NCBI GenBank assembly: GCA_030148915.1
Contig: JASBSN010000023.1
Location: 1 to 50,405, forward strand
Length of the DNA stretch: 50,405 nucleotides
Reading direction: 5' to 3'
Source of the DNA: Thiogranum sp.
GTDB lineage: Bacteria > Pseudomonadota > Gammaproteobacteria > DSM-19610
The notes below the pieces were generated by a model. The model had not been told where the DNA came from. It was given only the letters and a program-made list of their open reading frames with translations, and ran no database searches. A program made the position numbers and the translations under genes. Position 1 is the first letter of the stretch. Every line of letters starts with the position of its first letter. Positions 8,128 through 17,362 of this stretch are shown here, in pieces.

Positions 8128-9072
8128 CTAGCCGCCGGCCGGCGGACGGGCGGCCTGGACATAGCGCGCCGGATCGATTTGGCGACCGTTTTTCAGCACT
8201 TCGTAGTGGACGTGCGGACCGGTGGAACGGCCGGTAGAGCCCATCAGGGCAACCGTTTCGCCCTGTTTGACCCGCTGCCCGACCTTGACGAGGATTTTTT
8301 CGCAGTGCCCGTAACGGGTGGAGATGCCGCTGCCGTGGTTGATTTCCACCAACTGGCCGTAACCGTAACGCTTGCCCGCCCAGGTCACCACGCCGGCGGC
8401 CGTGGCGAGGATGTCATTACCCATCTGACCGGCAAAATCGAGACCCTTGTGCATTTCCCGGCGACCGTTGAACGGATCGGTGCGCTTGCCATAGTAAGAG
8501 GACAGCCAGCCCTTGCGGATCGGCCGCCCGGAAGGCGACATGGCGTGTTTCAGCTGTCGCTGGCTGATGACCTGCTCCAGGACCTCCAGTTGGCGTGACC
8601 GATCGTCGATCTGCAGCGCCAGATCATCCAGGGCGCGCATGAAAGCCACGCCGCTCATCGGCTCTTCGGCCAGCGGCTCGTCCGGGCCGCCGCGCGCCGG
8701 CACCTGGTCGAAGTCAAATTCTGATTTGTCCAGATTGGCCTGTTCGGCCAGGCGTTGACCCAGCGCTTCGACGCGCAGCATCTGCGCCTGCATCTGGCCC
8801 AGACGTACCGCCAGCGCATTGAGCTGGTCCTGGGCAGCGTCGCGCGCCTGCACCACTTCCTGTTTCTGTTCCTTGAACGCGCTCTGCCAGAGGCCGCCGG
8901 GCGCGGTGGGCGCCGCGGCAACCGCAGTGGCATTGGCCCACAGATAACCCAGTTGACCGGCCCCAAACAGCAGGCCGCCGAGCACGATAAGCGCCGGCAG
9001 CCAGAACGCTGGGCTGTGCAACTGGATACTGCCTGACTTTCCGTAGGTTGTGGTGTAGAGTAAAAATTTCAT
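8128..9072 (-). CDS. M23-family peptidoglycan peptidase (membrane-anchored, LytM domain)
   Basis: A 314-residue envelope protein with a C-terminal LytM (peptidase M23) domain. An N-terminal membrane anchor (about residues 20-42, FWLPALIVLGGLLFGAGQLG) is followed by a coiled-coil region rich in Gln, Glu and Ala (about 60-110). The catalytic domain has the zinc ligands of HKGLDFAG (first His and Asp), the YGHC turn and the HVHYE motif, so it is probably an active endopeptidase that cuts stem-peptide crosslinks. The ATG at 9072 has an AAGGGA site; a longer GTG start at 9114 is possible but would overlap dciA. It sits directly upstream of secA, an arrangement common in gammaproteobacteria lacking SecM. 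Confidence 0.92.
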   Translation of the reverse strand: MKFLLYTTTYGKSGSIQLHSPAFWLPALIVLGGLLFGAGQLGYLWANATAVAAAPTAPGGLWQSAFKEQKQEVVQARDAAQDQLNALAVRLGQMQAQMLRVEALGQRLAEQANLDKSEFDFDQVPARGGPDEPLAEEPMSGVAFMRALDDLALQIDDRSRQLEVLEQVISQRQLKHAMSPSGRPIRKGWLSSYYGKRTDPFNGRREMHKGLDFAGQMGNDILATAAGVVTWAGKRYGYGQLVEINHGSGISTRYGHCEKILVKVGQRVKQGETVALMGSTGRSTGPHVHYEVLKNGRQIDPARYVQAARPPAGG

Positions 9073-9105
9073 TGCTTGTGCTTCCCTTAACTCGGCTGAC
9101 TTCGC

Positions 9106-9546
9106 GTGCGTCACAAGACCATTTATTCTTGCTCACAAATACTCGAACAGGCCGGCCTGCCGGTCCTCGAACGGGCCCGCAAGCTGTCGCGGCTGGAAAA
9201 GGCGGTCCGGCAGTTGCTTCCAGCCGAACTCGCTGCGCATTGTAAGGTGCTTAACCTGAAAAACGAAATTCTGGTTCTGGCCACCCCTTCGCCGGCCTGG
9301 TCCGGTCGACTGCGCTTTGCCAGCGCCGATCTGATGCAACAACTGCAGCGTCGCTATGCCCTGGAGATCCGCCAGGTGGAGCTCAAAGTGCAGCCCGAAG
9401 CTGTTGAAAGTGAAGCAGTTATACCCTCGCCGCCGACCCTGTCTCTGCGCAGCGCGACGCTGCTGGCGCAAACCGCCACCAGCGTCAGCCACCCCCCGCT
9501 GCAGGAGGCCCTGCTACGGTTAGCGGCAAAAACCCGGGAAATCTGA
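9106..9546 (+). CDS. dciA: DUF721 protein DciA, replicative helicase loader
   Basis: DciA-type (DUF721) proteins load or operate the replicative helicase DnaB in bacteria that lack DnaC. The 146-residue product has the compact KH-like DUF721 domain at about 15-110 (RLEKAVRQLLPAELAAHCKV, NEILVLATPSPAWSGRLRF, LMQQLQRRY). A disordered Pro/Ser/Leu-rich tail follows. The GTG at 9106 is the only possible start, because an in-frame stop lies three codons upstream and no later ATG precedes the domain; no clear ribosome site is seen. It lies between the convergent lpxC and the divergent M23 gene, the usual lpxC-dciA-M23-secA neighbourhood. Confidence 0.85.
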   Translation: MRHKTIYSCSQILEQAGLPVLERARKLSRLEKAVRQLLPAELAAHCKVLNLKNEILVLATPSPAWSGRLRFASADLMQQLQRRYALEIRQVELKVQPEAVESEAVIPSPPTLSLRSATLLAQTATSVSHPPLQEALLRLAAKTREI

Positions 9547-9558
9547 ATAGATTCAATC

Positions 9559-10473
9559 TCACGCGGAGAGCGTGGCGGCCGGCTGCAACCACCCGGGCAC
9601 GCTGAGCGGATCGTCGAAAGCGATGATTTCCCAGGCGTCCCGGCGGGCTACCAGTTCGCGTAACAGCAAGTTGTTCAGGGCGTGGCCCGACTTGTGGCCG
9701 GAGAAGGCGCCGATCAGGCTGTGGCCGAGCAGATACAGGTCACCCACCGCATCCAGCACCTTATGTTTGACGAACTCGTCTTCATAGCGCAGTCCGTCCT
9801 CATTGACCACGCGATAATCATCCAGCACCACGGCATTATCCAGACTGCCCCCCAGCGCCAGGCGGTCTTCGCGCAGCTTTTCAATATCCCGCATGAAACC
9901 GAAGGTACGCGCCCGACTGACTTCGCGCACGAACGAGCTACGGGCGAAATCGATTTCGGCGTGACTGCAGCGATCCTTGAACAGCGGGTGCTGGAAGTCG
10001 ATGGTAAAACCGACCCTGAACCCCTGATGGGGCGTGAAGCGCGCCCACTTGTCACCGTCGCGGACCTCGACTGTCTGGCGCACACGCACAAACCGCTTGG
10101 CGGCCGGCTGCTCGGCCGTTCCGGCGGACTGGATCAAAAAGACGAACGGACCGGCGCTGCCATCCATGATCGGTACCTCGCTGGCGCTTAGCTCGACCAC
10201 GGCGTTGTCGATGCCGAGCCCGGAGAAGGCCGACAACAAATGCTCGACCGTGGAAATACGTACCGCACCGCTCCCCAGAGCGGTCGACAGACGGGTGTCG
10301 GTGACATGTTCCAGTCTGGCCGGAATCTCCACCGGCGGGTGCAGATCGACGCGCCTGAAGATGATCCCGGTGTCCGGCGGCGCCGGACGCAGGGTCAGAC
10401 AGACCTGTTCCCCCGTGTGCAGCCCAACCCCTTTCGCACGGATGACGTTACCTAAAGTTTTTTGGTGAATCAT
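9559..10473 (-). CDS. lpxC: UDP-3-O-acyl-N-acetylglucosamine deacetylase
   Basis: LpxC performs the committed step of lipid A synthesis, removing acetate from UDP-3-O-acyl-GlcNAc with a zinc ion. The 304-residue form starting at the ATG at 10473 ([21 protein letters not shown]) matches the family length (305 in E. coli); a longer frame from 10524 has no support. The zinc ligands H78 (in STVEHLLSA), H237 and D241 (in [10 protein letters not shown]) are present, as is the catalytic H264 in [10 protein letters not shown]. It is the last gene of the dcw run, 233 bases after ftsZ and convergent with dciA. LpxC is normally controlled by FtsH proteolysis. Confidence 0.98.
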   Translation of the reverse strand: MIHQKTLGNVIRAKGVGLHTGEQVCLTLRPAPPDTGIIFRRVDLHPPVEIPARLEHVTDTRLSTALGSGAVRISTVEHLLSAFSGLGIDNAVVELSASEVPIMDGSAGPFVFLIQSAGTAEQPAAKRFVRVRQTVEVRDGDKWARFTPHQGFRVGFTIDFQHPLFKDRCSHAEIDFARSSFVREVSRARTFGFMRDIEKLREDRLALGGSLDNAVVLDDYRVVNEDGLRYEDEFVKHKVLDAVGDLYLLGHSLIGAFSGHKSGHALNNLLLRELVARRDAWEIIAFDDPLSVPGWLQPAATLSA

Positions 10474-10538
10474 TGAATTATAGGCGCCTCTGTGCGCCTG
10501 CCCCGCCACTTGTACCGGTTGCATTATGGCTTTTATGT

Positions 10539-10571
10539 ACAGGCGCTTCCCCCCAACCCCTGAGCGCCTGT
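10539..10571 (-). repeat. Hairpin in the ftsZ-lpxC intergenic region
   Basis: Perfect 9-base arms ACAGGCGCT (10539-10547) and AGCGCCTGT (10563-10571) with a 15-base loop that is G-rich on the minus strand. A second small palindrome (CTGGC...GCCAG) lies near 10609-10624. No T run follows, so readthrough from ftsZ into lpxC is possible; the hairpin may shape lpxC mRNA levels. Confidence 0.4.
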
Positions 10572-10706
10572 CATCCCGGGCCCGATACCCTATCCACTGC
10601 AGGCCAGCTGGCGATTATGCCAGCGCCTGCAAGCCGACGCCAACGCCGGCGTGCCTGATCCGGCCGGCAAAGTGCCAGCCTCAGACGCGCCCGGAGCGGC
10701 TCGCGC

Positions 10707-11864
10707 TCAGTCCGCCTGGCGGCGCAGGAATGCCGGAATATCCAGGTAATCCATATCGTCAGAAACCGCCGGCGGCGGCAGCGGGTCCCCGGCGGCACGA
10801 TTGCGGATGACTGCCGGTCGCTCCAGCTCGGCATAATTCACTTCACCGGTTTTTTTGCGCTGCACCAGCTGCAAGGGCTCCGAAGTCGGTTCTTCCACTT
10901 CGCGAGCGCCTCGTCCCAGCCCGGTGGCGACCACCGTAACCCGCAGCTCATCGTGCATGTCCGGATCGATCACCGTTCCCACCACCACTGTGGCATCGCG
11001 CGAAGCGAATTCTTTCACCGTATTGCCGACTTCCTCAAATTCGCCGATCGACAGATCGAGCCCGGCGGTGACGTTGACCAGGATACCGTGCGCGCCCATC
11101 AGATCGATGTCTTCCAGCAGCGGGCTGTGCACCGCAGCTTCAGCGGCTTCGCGGGCGCGATCCTGGCCCGAGGCGACGCCGGTCCCCATCATCGCCATAC
11201 CCATTTCCGACATCACTGTGCGCACGTCGGCAAAGTCAACGTTGATCAGGCCCGGACGGGTGATCAGTTCGGCGATACCCTGCACGGCCCCCTGCAATAC
11301 ATTGTTGGCGGCCTTGAAGGCACTCAACAGGCTGACGTCCTTACCCAGAACGGACAGCAGCTTCTCGTTGGGAATCGTGATCAATGAGTCGACATACTGA
11401 CCGAGTTCCTGCAACCCGCGCTCGGCCACCGCACTGCGTTTGCCGCCCTCGAAGGGAAACGGTTTGGTTACCACCGCGACGGTGAGAATACCCAGTTCCT
11501 TGGCCACTTGCGCCACCACCGGTGCGGCGCCGGTGCCGGTGCCCCCGCCCATGCCCGCGGTGATAAACAGCATGTCGGCGCCGGCGATCACCTCGTGGAT
11601 GCGCTCGCGATCTTCCATCGCCGCCTGACGGCCGATATCAGGATTGGCGCCGGCGCCCAGGCCCTTGGTGATGCTGCCGCCCAGCTGCAACGTAGTACGC
11701 GAATTCATGCTGGTGAGCGCCTGGGCGTCGGTGTTGGCACAAATAAACTCCACGCCTTCGATGTCGGCGTCGACCATATGCTGCACCGCGTTGCCCCCGC
11801 CGCCGCCGACGCCCAGCACCTTGATGATCGCGTTCTGACTGTACGAATCCATTAGTTCAAACAT
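10707..11864 (-). CDS. ftsZ: Cell division protein FtsZ
   Basis: FtsZ is the tubulin-like GTPase that forms the division ring. The 385-residue product shows the nucleotide-binding [10 protein letters not shown] (18-27) and the signature GGGTGTG (106-112) followed by AAPVVA. The C-terminal peptide [12 protein letters not shown] is the conserved site that binds FtsA and ZipA. The ATG at 11864 sits eight bases after a GAGAGGAG ribosome site, better placed than the GTG two codons earlier. It follows ftsA by 24 bases in the dcw cluster. Confidence 0.99.
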   Translation of the reverse strand: MFELMDSYSQNAIIKVLGVGGGGGNAVQHMVDADIEGVEFICANTDAQALTSMNSRTTLQLGGSITKGLGAGANPDIGRQAAMEDRERIHEVIAGADMLFITAGMGGGTGTGAAPVVAQVAKELGILTVAVVTKPFPFEGGKRSAVAERGLQELGQYVDSLITIPNEKLLSVLGKDVSLLSAFKAANNVLQGAVQGIAELITRPGLINVDFADVRTVMSEMGMAMMGTGVASGQDRAREAAEAAVHSPLLEDIDLMGAHGILVNVTAGLDLSIGEFEEVGNTVKEFASRDATVVVGTVIDPDMHDELRVTVVATGLGRGAREVEEPTSEPLQLVQRKKTGEVNYAELERPAVIRNRAAGDPLPPPAVSDDMDYLDIPAFLRRQAD

Positions 11865-11888
11865 AACCACTTCTCCTCTCGTGTTAAC

Positions 11889-13124
11889 TCAGAAATTTCC
11901 CTGAAACCAGCTCTTCATCCGTTCCCAGACCCCGCGCGCGCCACGCCCGAAGTCCGCATCAAAGGCCCGCTGGACGCGGTTCTGACTACCGAACAGCAAC
12001 AGGCCCACGCCGGTTGCATAGATCGGATTGCGCACCACTTCCACCAGACCCATCACACTTTGCGGCGCGCCGAGGCGCACCGGCATGTGAAAGATTTCCT
12101 CGGCCAGATCCACCAGCCCCTCGATTTTCGAACTGCCACCGGTGAGCACAATGCCCGCGGCAATCAGCTCTTCGAAGCCACTGCGGCGTAACTCCGCCTG
12201 CACCAGCGTCAACAGTTCCTCGTAGCGCGGCTCGATCACTTCGGCCAGCGTCTGGCGCGCCAGGCGCCGCGGTGGTCGGTCGCCAACACTCGGCACTTCG
12301 ATACTTTCGTCGCGCGCGGCCAGCTGAGTCAGCGCGCAGGCGTATTTGATTTTGATTTCCTCGGCGTACTGGGTGGGCGTGCGCAGCGCCACGGCGATGT
12401 CGTTGGTCACCTGATCGCCAGCAATGGGGATGACCGCGGTGTGGCGGATCGAGCCCTCGGTAAAGACCGCGATGTCGGTCGTCCCGCCGCCGATATCCAC
12501 CAGACAGACACCCAGGTCCTTTTCGTCTTCGGTAAGCACCGAGTAACTCGAGGCCAACTGTTCGAGAATAATGTCGTCGACTTCCAACCCGCAGCGGCGC
12601 ACGCATTTGACAATGTTCTGCGCGGCGCTGACCGCACCGGTGACCATGTGCACTTTGGCTTCCAGACGCACACCGCACATGCCCACCGGCTCGCGGATAC
12701 CGTCCTGATCGTCGATCACGAACTCCTGCGGCAGAATGTGCAGAATTTTCTGATCGGCGGGTATGGCCACGGCGCGCGCCGCGTCGATGACGCGCTCGAC
12801 GTCGCCGGGGGTCACTTCCTTGTCGCGTATGGCGACAATGCCATGGGAGTTGAGACTGCGGATATGACTGCCGGCGATACCGGCGTAGACCGAGTGAATC
12901 TGGCAGCCGGCCATCAACTCGGCCTCCTCCACGGCGCGCTGAATGGAGTGCACCGTGGACTCAATATTCACCACCACGCCTTTTTTCAGGCCCTTGGAAG
13001 GGTGCGAGCCGATACCGATAATTTCTATGCCGCCGTCGGGCGCGATTTCGCCGACAATCGCCACTACTTTGGAAGTGCCGATATCCAGGCCCACAATCAT
13101 GTTCTTTTCAGTTTTCTTTGCCAT
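11889..13124 (-). CDS. ftsA: Cell division protein FtsA
   Basis: FtsA is the actin-like ATPase that tethers FtsZ to the membrane. Actin-fold motifs are visible: the phosphate-1 loop VGLDIGTSKV at 12-21, the phosphate-2 loop CLVDIGGGTTDIAVF near 205 and the adenosine loop GIVLTGGSSKIEGL near 330. The C-terminus (VWERMKSWFQGNF) is an amphipathic helix for membrane binding. The 411-residue length is normal. It lies 15 bases after ftsQ and 24 before ftsZ; these are the first non-overlapping junctions at this end of the cluster. Confidence 0.99.
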   Translation of the reverse strand: MAKKTEKNMIVGLDIGTSKVVAIVGEIAPDGGIEIIGIGSHPSKGLKKGVVVNIESTVHSIQRAVEEAELMAGCQIHSVYAGIAGSHIRSLNSHGIVAIRDKEVTPGDVERVIDAARAVAIPADQKILHILPQEFVIDDQDGIREPVGMCGVRLEAKVHMVTGAVSAAQNIVKCVRRCGLEVDDIILEQLASSYSVLTEDEKDLGVCLVDIGGGTTDIAVFTEGSIRHTAVIPIAGDQVTNDIAVALRTPTQYAEEIKIKYACALTQLAARDESIEVPSVGDRPPRRLARQTLAEVIEPRYEELLTLVQAELRRSGFEELIAAGIVLTGGSSKIEGLVDLAEEIFHMPVRLGAPQSVMGLVEVVRNPIYATGVGLLLFGSQNRVQRAFDADFGRGARGVWERMKSWFQGNF

Positions 13125-13139
13125 GAGTCTTCTGCCGGA

Positions 13140-13910
13140 TCACCCGCTGTGTTTGGTCGCTGTGTCGGTCGCCTGCCAGCGAGCCGCAAAGCCGTTGCTG
13201 TAGCGCAAGTCAACGGCGGTCAAGCGCCCGTCGCCACTTGCCAGAATGGCCGGATAGACCTGTACGAAGCGCGCCATCCTGGCGAGCGGGTCGCGTCGCC
13301 CGATTTCCAATGTCAAACCGTTGTTCAACTGCAAGCGCCAGGCGCGGCGCGGCGTCAAACTGAGTTCGCTGACTTGTAGCTGCAGCGGCTGTAACAGCGC
13401 CTGCAGGCGGGCGTGCATTTTCAGCACGCGCTGTTGGTTGTCCTTCGGGCCGTTGAGCTGTGGCAGGCCGTTGAGCACCACGGCCGGTTGCGGAATGAAC
13501 ACCTCGGCGCGCGCATTGATAAACCCCCCGGTCCCCCAGCGGGCCACCGGCTGCTGCTCGCGCACCCGGATATCCAACTCGTCGGGCCAGATACGGCGCA
13601 CAGAAACCTGGTCGACCCAAGGCAGCGCCTGTAAGCGGGCCTGCAACTTGCTGACGTCGACGACAAAAAAACCGGCCGCCGCGGGCGCGGCCACCACGGC
13701 GCGCAACTGGTCGTTCTGCAGGTGCTGGAAATCACCCTCGATTTGCACCCGCCGCACCGGCCACTGCTGCGGGTCGTGCATCCACTCCAGCATGAGGGTC
13801 AGCCCCAGCGCGCTGCCGAGAACCGTCGCCAGCGCCAGCAACGGTCTGACCCAGCCGAACGTGGGCTTGAAGACCTGTTTGCGCCGTGCCTGCCCTTTCT
13901 TCTTACTCAT
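13140..13910 (-). CDS. ftsQ: Cell division protein FtsQ
   Basis: FtsQ is a bitopic divisome protein that links early and late components. With the ATG at 13910 it has 256 residues: a Lys/Arg-rich cytoplasmic segment (MSKKKGQARRKQVFKP), one membrane helix (about 22-42, LLALATVLGSALGLTLMLEW), then the POTRA domain beginning RRVQIEGDFQHL and the FtsQ domain with PWVDQVSVRRIWPDELDIRV. The start overlaps the ddl stop as ATGA; an upstream in-frame ATG at 13952 lies inside ddl and is less likely. Confidence 0.95.
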   Translation of the reverse strand: MSKKKGQARRKQVFKPTFGWVRPLLALATVLGSALGLTLMLEWMHDPQQWPVRRVQIEGDFQHLQNDQLRAVVAAPAAAGFFVVDVSKLQARLQALPWVDQVSVRRIWPDELDIRVREQQPVARWGTGGFINARAEVFIPQPAVVLNGLPQLNGPKDNQQRVLKMHARLQALLQPLQLQVSELSLTPRRAWRLQLNNGLTLEIGRRDPLARMARFVQVYPAILASGDGRLTAVDLRYSNGFAARWQATDTATKHSG

Positions 13911-14854
13911 GCGCTCTGCCGTCCCGAGGTACTGGTTTCCAGCACTCGCCACACCAACTCGGGCATATCCCAGCCGTGCACCCGGGCGGCCATCGGCACC
14001 AGGCTGTGATCGGTCATACCGGGTATGGTGTTCACTTCGATCAACCAGGGCTGCGCCGCATCATCGAGCATTAAATCCACCCGCCCCCAACCGCTGGCGC
14101 CGAGCGCGTTGAAGGCACTCAGCGCCAACTGCTGAAGATCCGCTTCCTGCCCCGAGGGCAGCGCGCTAGGGCAGTGATAGCGGGTGCTGTCGGCCTGATA
14201 CTTGGCCTCGTAGTCATAGAAAGTGCGCGGCGTTTCCAGGCGAATCAGCGGTAGTGCGGTAGCCGCTACAATCCCCACCGTGAACTCCGCTCCGGCGATC
14301 CAGCGCTCGGCCAACACATCGTGGTCATAGCGATCGGCGGCCTCCCAGGCGGCGCGCAAATCCGCCTCGCGTTCCACCCGTGTCATACCGATACTGGAGC
14401 CCTCGTGAACCGGTTTCAGCATCATCGGGAAACCGACTTCGGCAATCGCGCGGGGCAAATCCTCCGGCCGTCTGAGCAGGCAGAAAGGTGGCGTCGGCAG
14501 GCCGATACCCTGCCACAACTGTTTGCTGCGCAATTTATCCATGGCCAGCGCCGAGCCCAGCACGCCGCTACCGGTATAGGGAAGGTCGAGGTAATCGAGC
14601 AGGCCCTGCACCACCCCGTCCTCGCCACCGCGCCCGTGCAACGCATTGAACACGCGTGTGAACTGCCCGCCGGTCAACCGGGCGAGAAAATCCGTCGCGG
14701 CGCTGTCCAGCGCATGGGCGTCAATCTCCCGCGCCTGCAAGGCGCAGAGCACCGCCGCACCGCTTTGCAGCGAAATCTCTCGTTCCGCGGAACGCCCACC
14801 GAGCAGGACGGCAACTTTGCCGAATGCCGCGGGCGTGTCGACACGCCGTATCAT
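13907..14854 (-). CDS. ddl: D-alanine--D-alanine ligase
   Basis: Ddl joins two D-alanines with ATP for the end of the peptidoglycan stem peptide. The 315-residue ATP-grasp enzyme shows VAVLLGGRSAEREISLQSG at about 14-32, the HGRGGEDGVVQGLLD substrate loop near 75, KPVHEGSSIGM near 148, and the metal/ATP site WGRVDLMLDD...WLIEVNTIPGMTDHSLVP near 265-290. It overlaps murB by four bases (ATGA) upstream and ftsQ downstream. The dcw position corresponds to ddlB of E. coli. Confidence 0.98.
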   Translation of the reverse strand: MIRRVDTPAAFGKVAVLLGGRSAEREISLQSGAAVLCALQAREIDAHALDSAATDFLARLTGGQFTRVFNALHGRGGEDGVVQGLLDYLDLPYTGSGVLGSALAMDKLRSKQLWQGIGLPTPPFCLLRRPEDLPRAIAEVGFPMMLKPVHEGSSIGMTRVEREADLRAAWEAADRYDHDVLAERWIAGAEFTVGIVAATALPLIRLETPRTFYDYEAKYQADSTRYHCPSALPSGQEADLQQLALSAFNALGASGWGRVDLMLDDAAQPWLIEVNTIPGMTDHSLVPMAARVHGWDMPELVWRVLETSTSGRQSA

Positions 14855-15750
14855 GCGTATTCTCCGACAATGCGCACTTCCGCTTGCAGCCGCACGCCGT
14901 GCTGCTGCTCGACGCGCTGCTGAACGTAGCGGATCAACGCTTCGATATCGGCCGCCCGGGCAGCGCCGAGGTTGACGATGAAATTAGCGTGTTTTTCCGA
15001 CACCTGCGCCTGGCCGATCTGCTCGCCCTTGAGGCCGCAGGTCTCGATCAGACGCGCGGCGAAATCATCCGGCGGGTTGCGGAACACGGAACCACAACTG
15101 GGCTGCTGCGTCGGCTGGCTCGCCGAGCGACGTTCCAGCAGACTACGCACCCGCGCCTGGGCCGCCACGCTGTCGCCCGGCTGTAAAGCCAGATCGGCGC
15201 GGACAAACCATTCATTGTCAGGTCCCCTGACTTCGCGATAGCCGATCTGGAACGCTTCGCGCGGGCGTACGCGCAGTTCGCCGAGACGATCGATGGTCTG
15301 CACCGCTTCTACCAGCGGCCAGGTCTCACCCTCGAAGGCGCCCGCGTTCATCGACAGCGCGCCCCCCAGCGTGCCCGGGATTCCGGCCAGGAACTCGGCA
15401 CCGGTGAGACCGAGGCGTACGCCAAACCGCGCCACTTTTGCGCAGCTCACGCCGGCACCGGCGCGAATCCCGCGCGGGCCCAGCGGTTCGAGCGTATCGA
15501 GCCCGCCAAAGGGCAGGATCACCGTGCCACGTATGCCGCCGTCGCGAACCAGCAGGTTGCTGCCCAGACCGACCCATAGCAACGATTCGTTTTCCGCCAG
15601 ACCGGCGAGAAAAACTTGCAGATCGTCCAGATCGGCGGGGCGGTAACACCGATCGGCGCGGCCGCCGGCGCGCCAGCTGGTGTGCTTCGCCATGGGCTCG
15701 TCGAGGGTCAGCTCGCCGCGCAAAGCGCTGTGGAATTCCGCCGCCATCAT
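14851..15750 (-). CDS. murB: UDP-N-acetylenolpyruvoylglucosamine reductase
   Basis: MurB reduces UDP-GlcNAc-enolpyruvate to UDP-MurNAc using FAD and NADPH. The 299-residue type II enzyme begins [12 protein letters not shown] and has the FAD-binding HTSWRAGGRADRC, GLGSNLLVRDGGIRGTVI, AGIPGTLGGALSMNAGAFEG, and the catalytic SCGSVFRNPP with its serine. The frame stays open to 15975 but the extra N-terminal residues do not look like MurB; the ATG pair at 15745-15750 has an AGGTG ribosome site. The stop codon of a small upstream ORF overlaps this start. Confidence 0.97.
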   Translation of the reverse strand: MMAAEFHSALRGELTLDEPMAKHTSWRAGGRADRCYRPADLDDLQVFLAGLAENESLLWVGLGSNLLVRDGGIRGTVILPFGGLDTLEPLGPRGIRAGAGVSCAKVARFGVRLGLTGAEFLAGIPGTLGGALSMNAGAFEGETWPLVEAVQTIDRLGELRVRPREAFQIGYREVRGPDNEWFVRADLALQPGDSVAAQARVRSLLERRSASQPTQQPSCGSVFRNPPDDFAARLIETCGLKGEQIGQAQVSEKHANFIVNLGAARAADIEALIRYVQQRVEQQHGVRLQAEVRIVGEYA

Positions 15751-15917
15751 GATTTGCACCTGGATGGCGAGCGACCGAGCGCCGCTCGTGGGTCGGCGTT
15801 CGGCCGACGACCTGCCTGCCCCGGAGGCGGCTGTTCGCGCAACGGCCGGGTTATCCACCAGCGGCTCTGCAGGGGTTCGCCGCAACCCATATGGATGCGA
15901 TACCTGGCAGCGCTCAT
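15747..15917 (-). CDS. Candidate 56-residue small protein between murC and murB
   Basis: An open frame of 56 codons that exactly fills the murC-murB gap. Its ATG overlaps the murC stop as ATGA and has one of the best ribosome sites of the region (AGGAGGTG, five to six bases before the ATG); its TGA overlaps the murB ATG pair. The product ([20 protein letters not shown] at the start) is basic and rich in Arg and Pro, with no membrane helix and no family I recognise. The last third uses less favoured codons. It may be a real small protein, or a translated spacer whose job is to couple murB translation to murC. Confidence 0.45.
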   Translation of the reverse strand: MSAARYRIHMGCGEPLQSRWWITRPLREQPPPGQAGRRPNADPRAALGRSPSRCKS

Positions 15918-17362
15918 GCCCCACCTCCTGCGCATAACTGATCGAATTCACCCGGCAGCTTGGCGGCAACCGCACCGATGGAACCCGCGCCCAGCGTCAG
16001 CACCAGATCGCCGGCCTGCAGCAGGCCGCCCAATACCTCGCCGAGGTTTTCCACTTCCTCGACGAACACCGGCTCGACCCGGCCACGCCCGCGCACGGCA
16101 CGACACAGCGCCCGGCCGTCGGCGCCGGCAATCGGCTCCTCACCGGCGGCATAGACCTCGGTAATCAACAACAGATCCGTATTTACCAGCACCTGAGCGA
16201 AATCTTCGAATAGATCATGGGTGCGGCTGTAACGATGCGGCTGGAACACCGTTACCAGGCGCCGCTCGGGCCAACCATTGCTCACCGCGGCCAGGGTGGC
16301 GGCGATTTCACGCGGATGATGGCCGTAGTCATCGACAAACAGCACGCCGCCGGCATCGCGCGGGACGTCGCCATTGATCTGGAAGCGTCGTCCGATGCCG
16401 GCGAATATCTCCAGCGCCCGCTGAATGCTGGGGTCGTCGACTTCGAGCTCCCGGGCGATGGCAATGGCGGCCAGCGCATTGAGCACATTGTGATTACCGG
16501 GCATATTCAGTACCACCGGCAACAACGGATAACCCTGCTGGCGCACCTCGAAGAGCATACGCCGTTGGTCCTGGCGGATATTCAGTGCCCGCACATCCGC
16601 CTCTTCGGCCTCAATGCCGTAAGTACGCACCTGGCGGGTGATCTCGGGCAGCACGTCGCGCACCTGGGGGTCATCCAGGCACATCACGGCGAGACCGTAA
16701 AATGGCAGGTGATGGAGAAATTCAATAAAGGTCCGGCGCAGTTGCTGGAAATCGCCACCGTAGGTGGATAAGTGGTCGGCGTCGATGTTGGTGACCACCG
16801 CCAGCATCGGCTGCAAATAGAGAAACGAGGCGTCGCTCTCGTCGGCCTCGGCCACCAGATAGCGACCGCTGCCGAGACGCGCGTGGCTGTTGGCGCTGTT
16901 GAGCCGTCCGCCGATAACGAAGGTGGGATCCAGGCCGGCCTCGGCCAGCAGGCTGGCGATGAGGCTGGTGGCGGTGGTTTTGCCGTGGGTCCCGGCCACC
17001 GCGATGCCATAGCGAAAACGCATGATTTCGGCCAGCATCTCGGCGCGTGGCACAACCGGTATGCGGTGCGCGCGCGCCGCCACCACTTCCGGGTTGTCCT
17101 CGTGCACCGCGCTCGACACCACGACCACATCGACCCCCTCGACGTTGGCGCTGCGATGACCGATAAACAGCTGCGCCCCCTGTGCGGCGAGACGCCGTGT
17201 AATCACACTTTCACGCAGATCGGACCCACTGACCGCGTAGCCCAGATTCAGCAGTACCTCGGCGATACCGCTCATACCGGCGCCGCCGACACCGACAAAA
17301 TGCGTGCGTCGGATGCGACCCATAGTCTCGGTGCGAGCGGGGGGCGTCGGAGTCACGTTCAT
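15914..17362 (-). CDS. murC: UDP-N-acetylmuramate--L-alanine ligase
   Basis: MurC adds L-alanine to UDP-MurNAc, the first amino-acid step of the stem peptide. The product of 482 residues has the N-terminal UDP-binding [18 protein letters not shown], the ATP P-loop [13 protein letters not shown], the [10 protein letters not shown] motif, and [16 protein letters not shown] in the C-terminal domain. The ATG at 17362 overlaps the murG stop by one base; a GTG one codon earlier is also possible. The end of the gene carries the ribosome site for the next small ORF. Confidence 0.98.
   Translation of the reverse strand: MNVTPTPPARTETMGRIRRTHFVGVGGAGMSGIAEVLLNLGYAVSGSDLRESVITRRLAAQGAQLFIGHRSANVEGVDVVVVSSAVHEDNPEVVAARAHRIPVVPRAEMLAEIMRFRYGIAVAGTHGKTTATSLIASLLAEAGLDPTFVIGGRLNSANSHARLGSGRYLVAEADESDASFLYLQPMLAVVTNIDADHLSTYGGDFQQLRRTFIEFLHHLPFYGLAVMCLDDPQVRDVLPEITRQVRTYGIEAEEADVRALNIRQDQRRMLFEVRQQGYPLLPVVLNMPGNHNVLNALAAIAIARELEVDDPSIQRALEIFAGIGRRFQINGDVPRDAGGVLFVDDYGHHPREIAATLAAVSNGWPERRLVTVFQPHRYSRTHDLFEDFAQVLVNTDLLLITEVYAAGEEPIAGADGRALCRAVRGRGRVEPVFVEEVENLGEVLGGLLQAGDLVLTLGAGSIGAVAAKLPGEFDQLCAGGGA

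Noticed and set aside
15751-15975. N-terminal extension of MurB by 75 residues
   Set aside because: The extension reads into murC in another frame, is absent from MurB proteins, and a good ATG with ribosome site exists at 15750.
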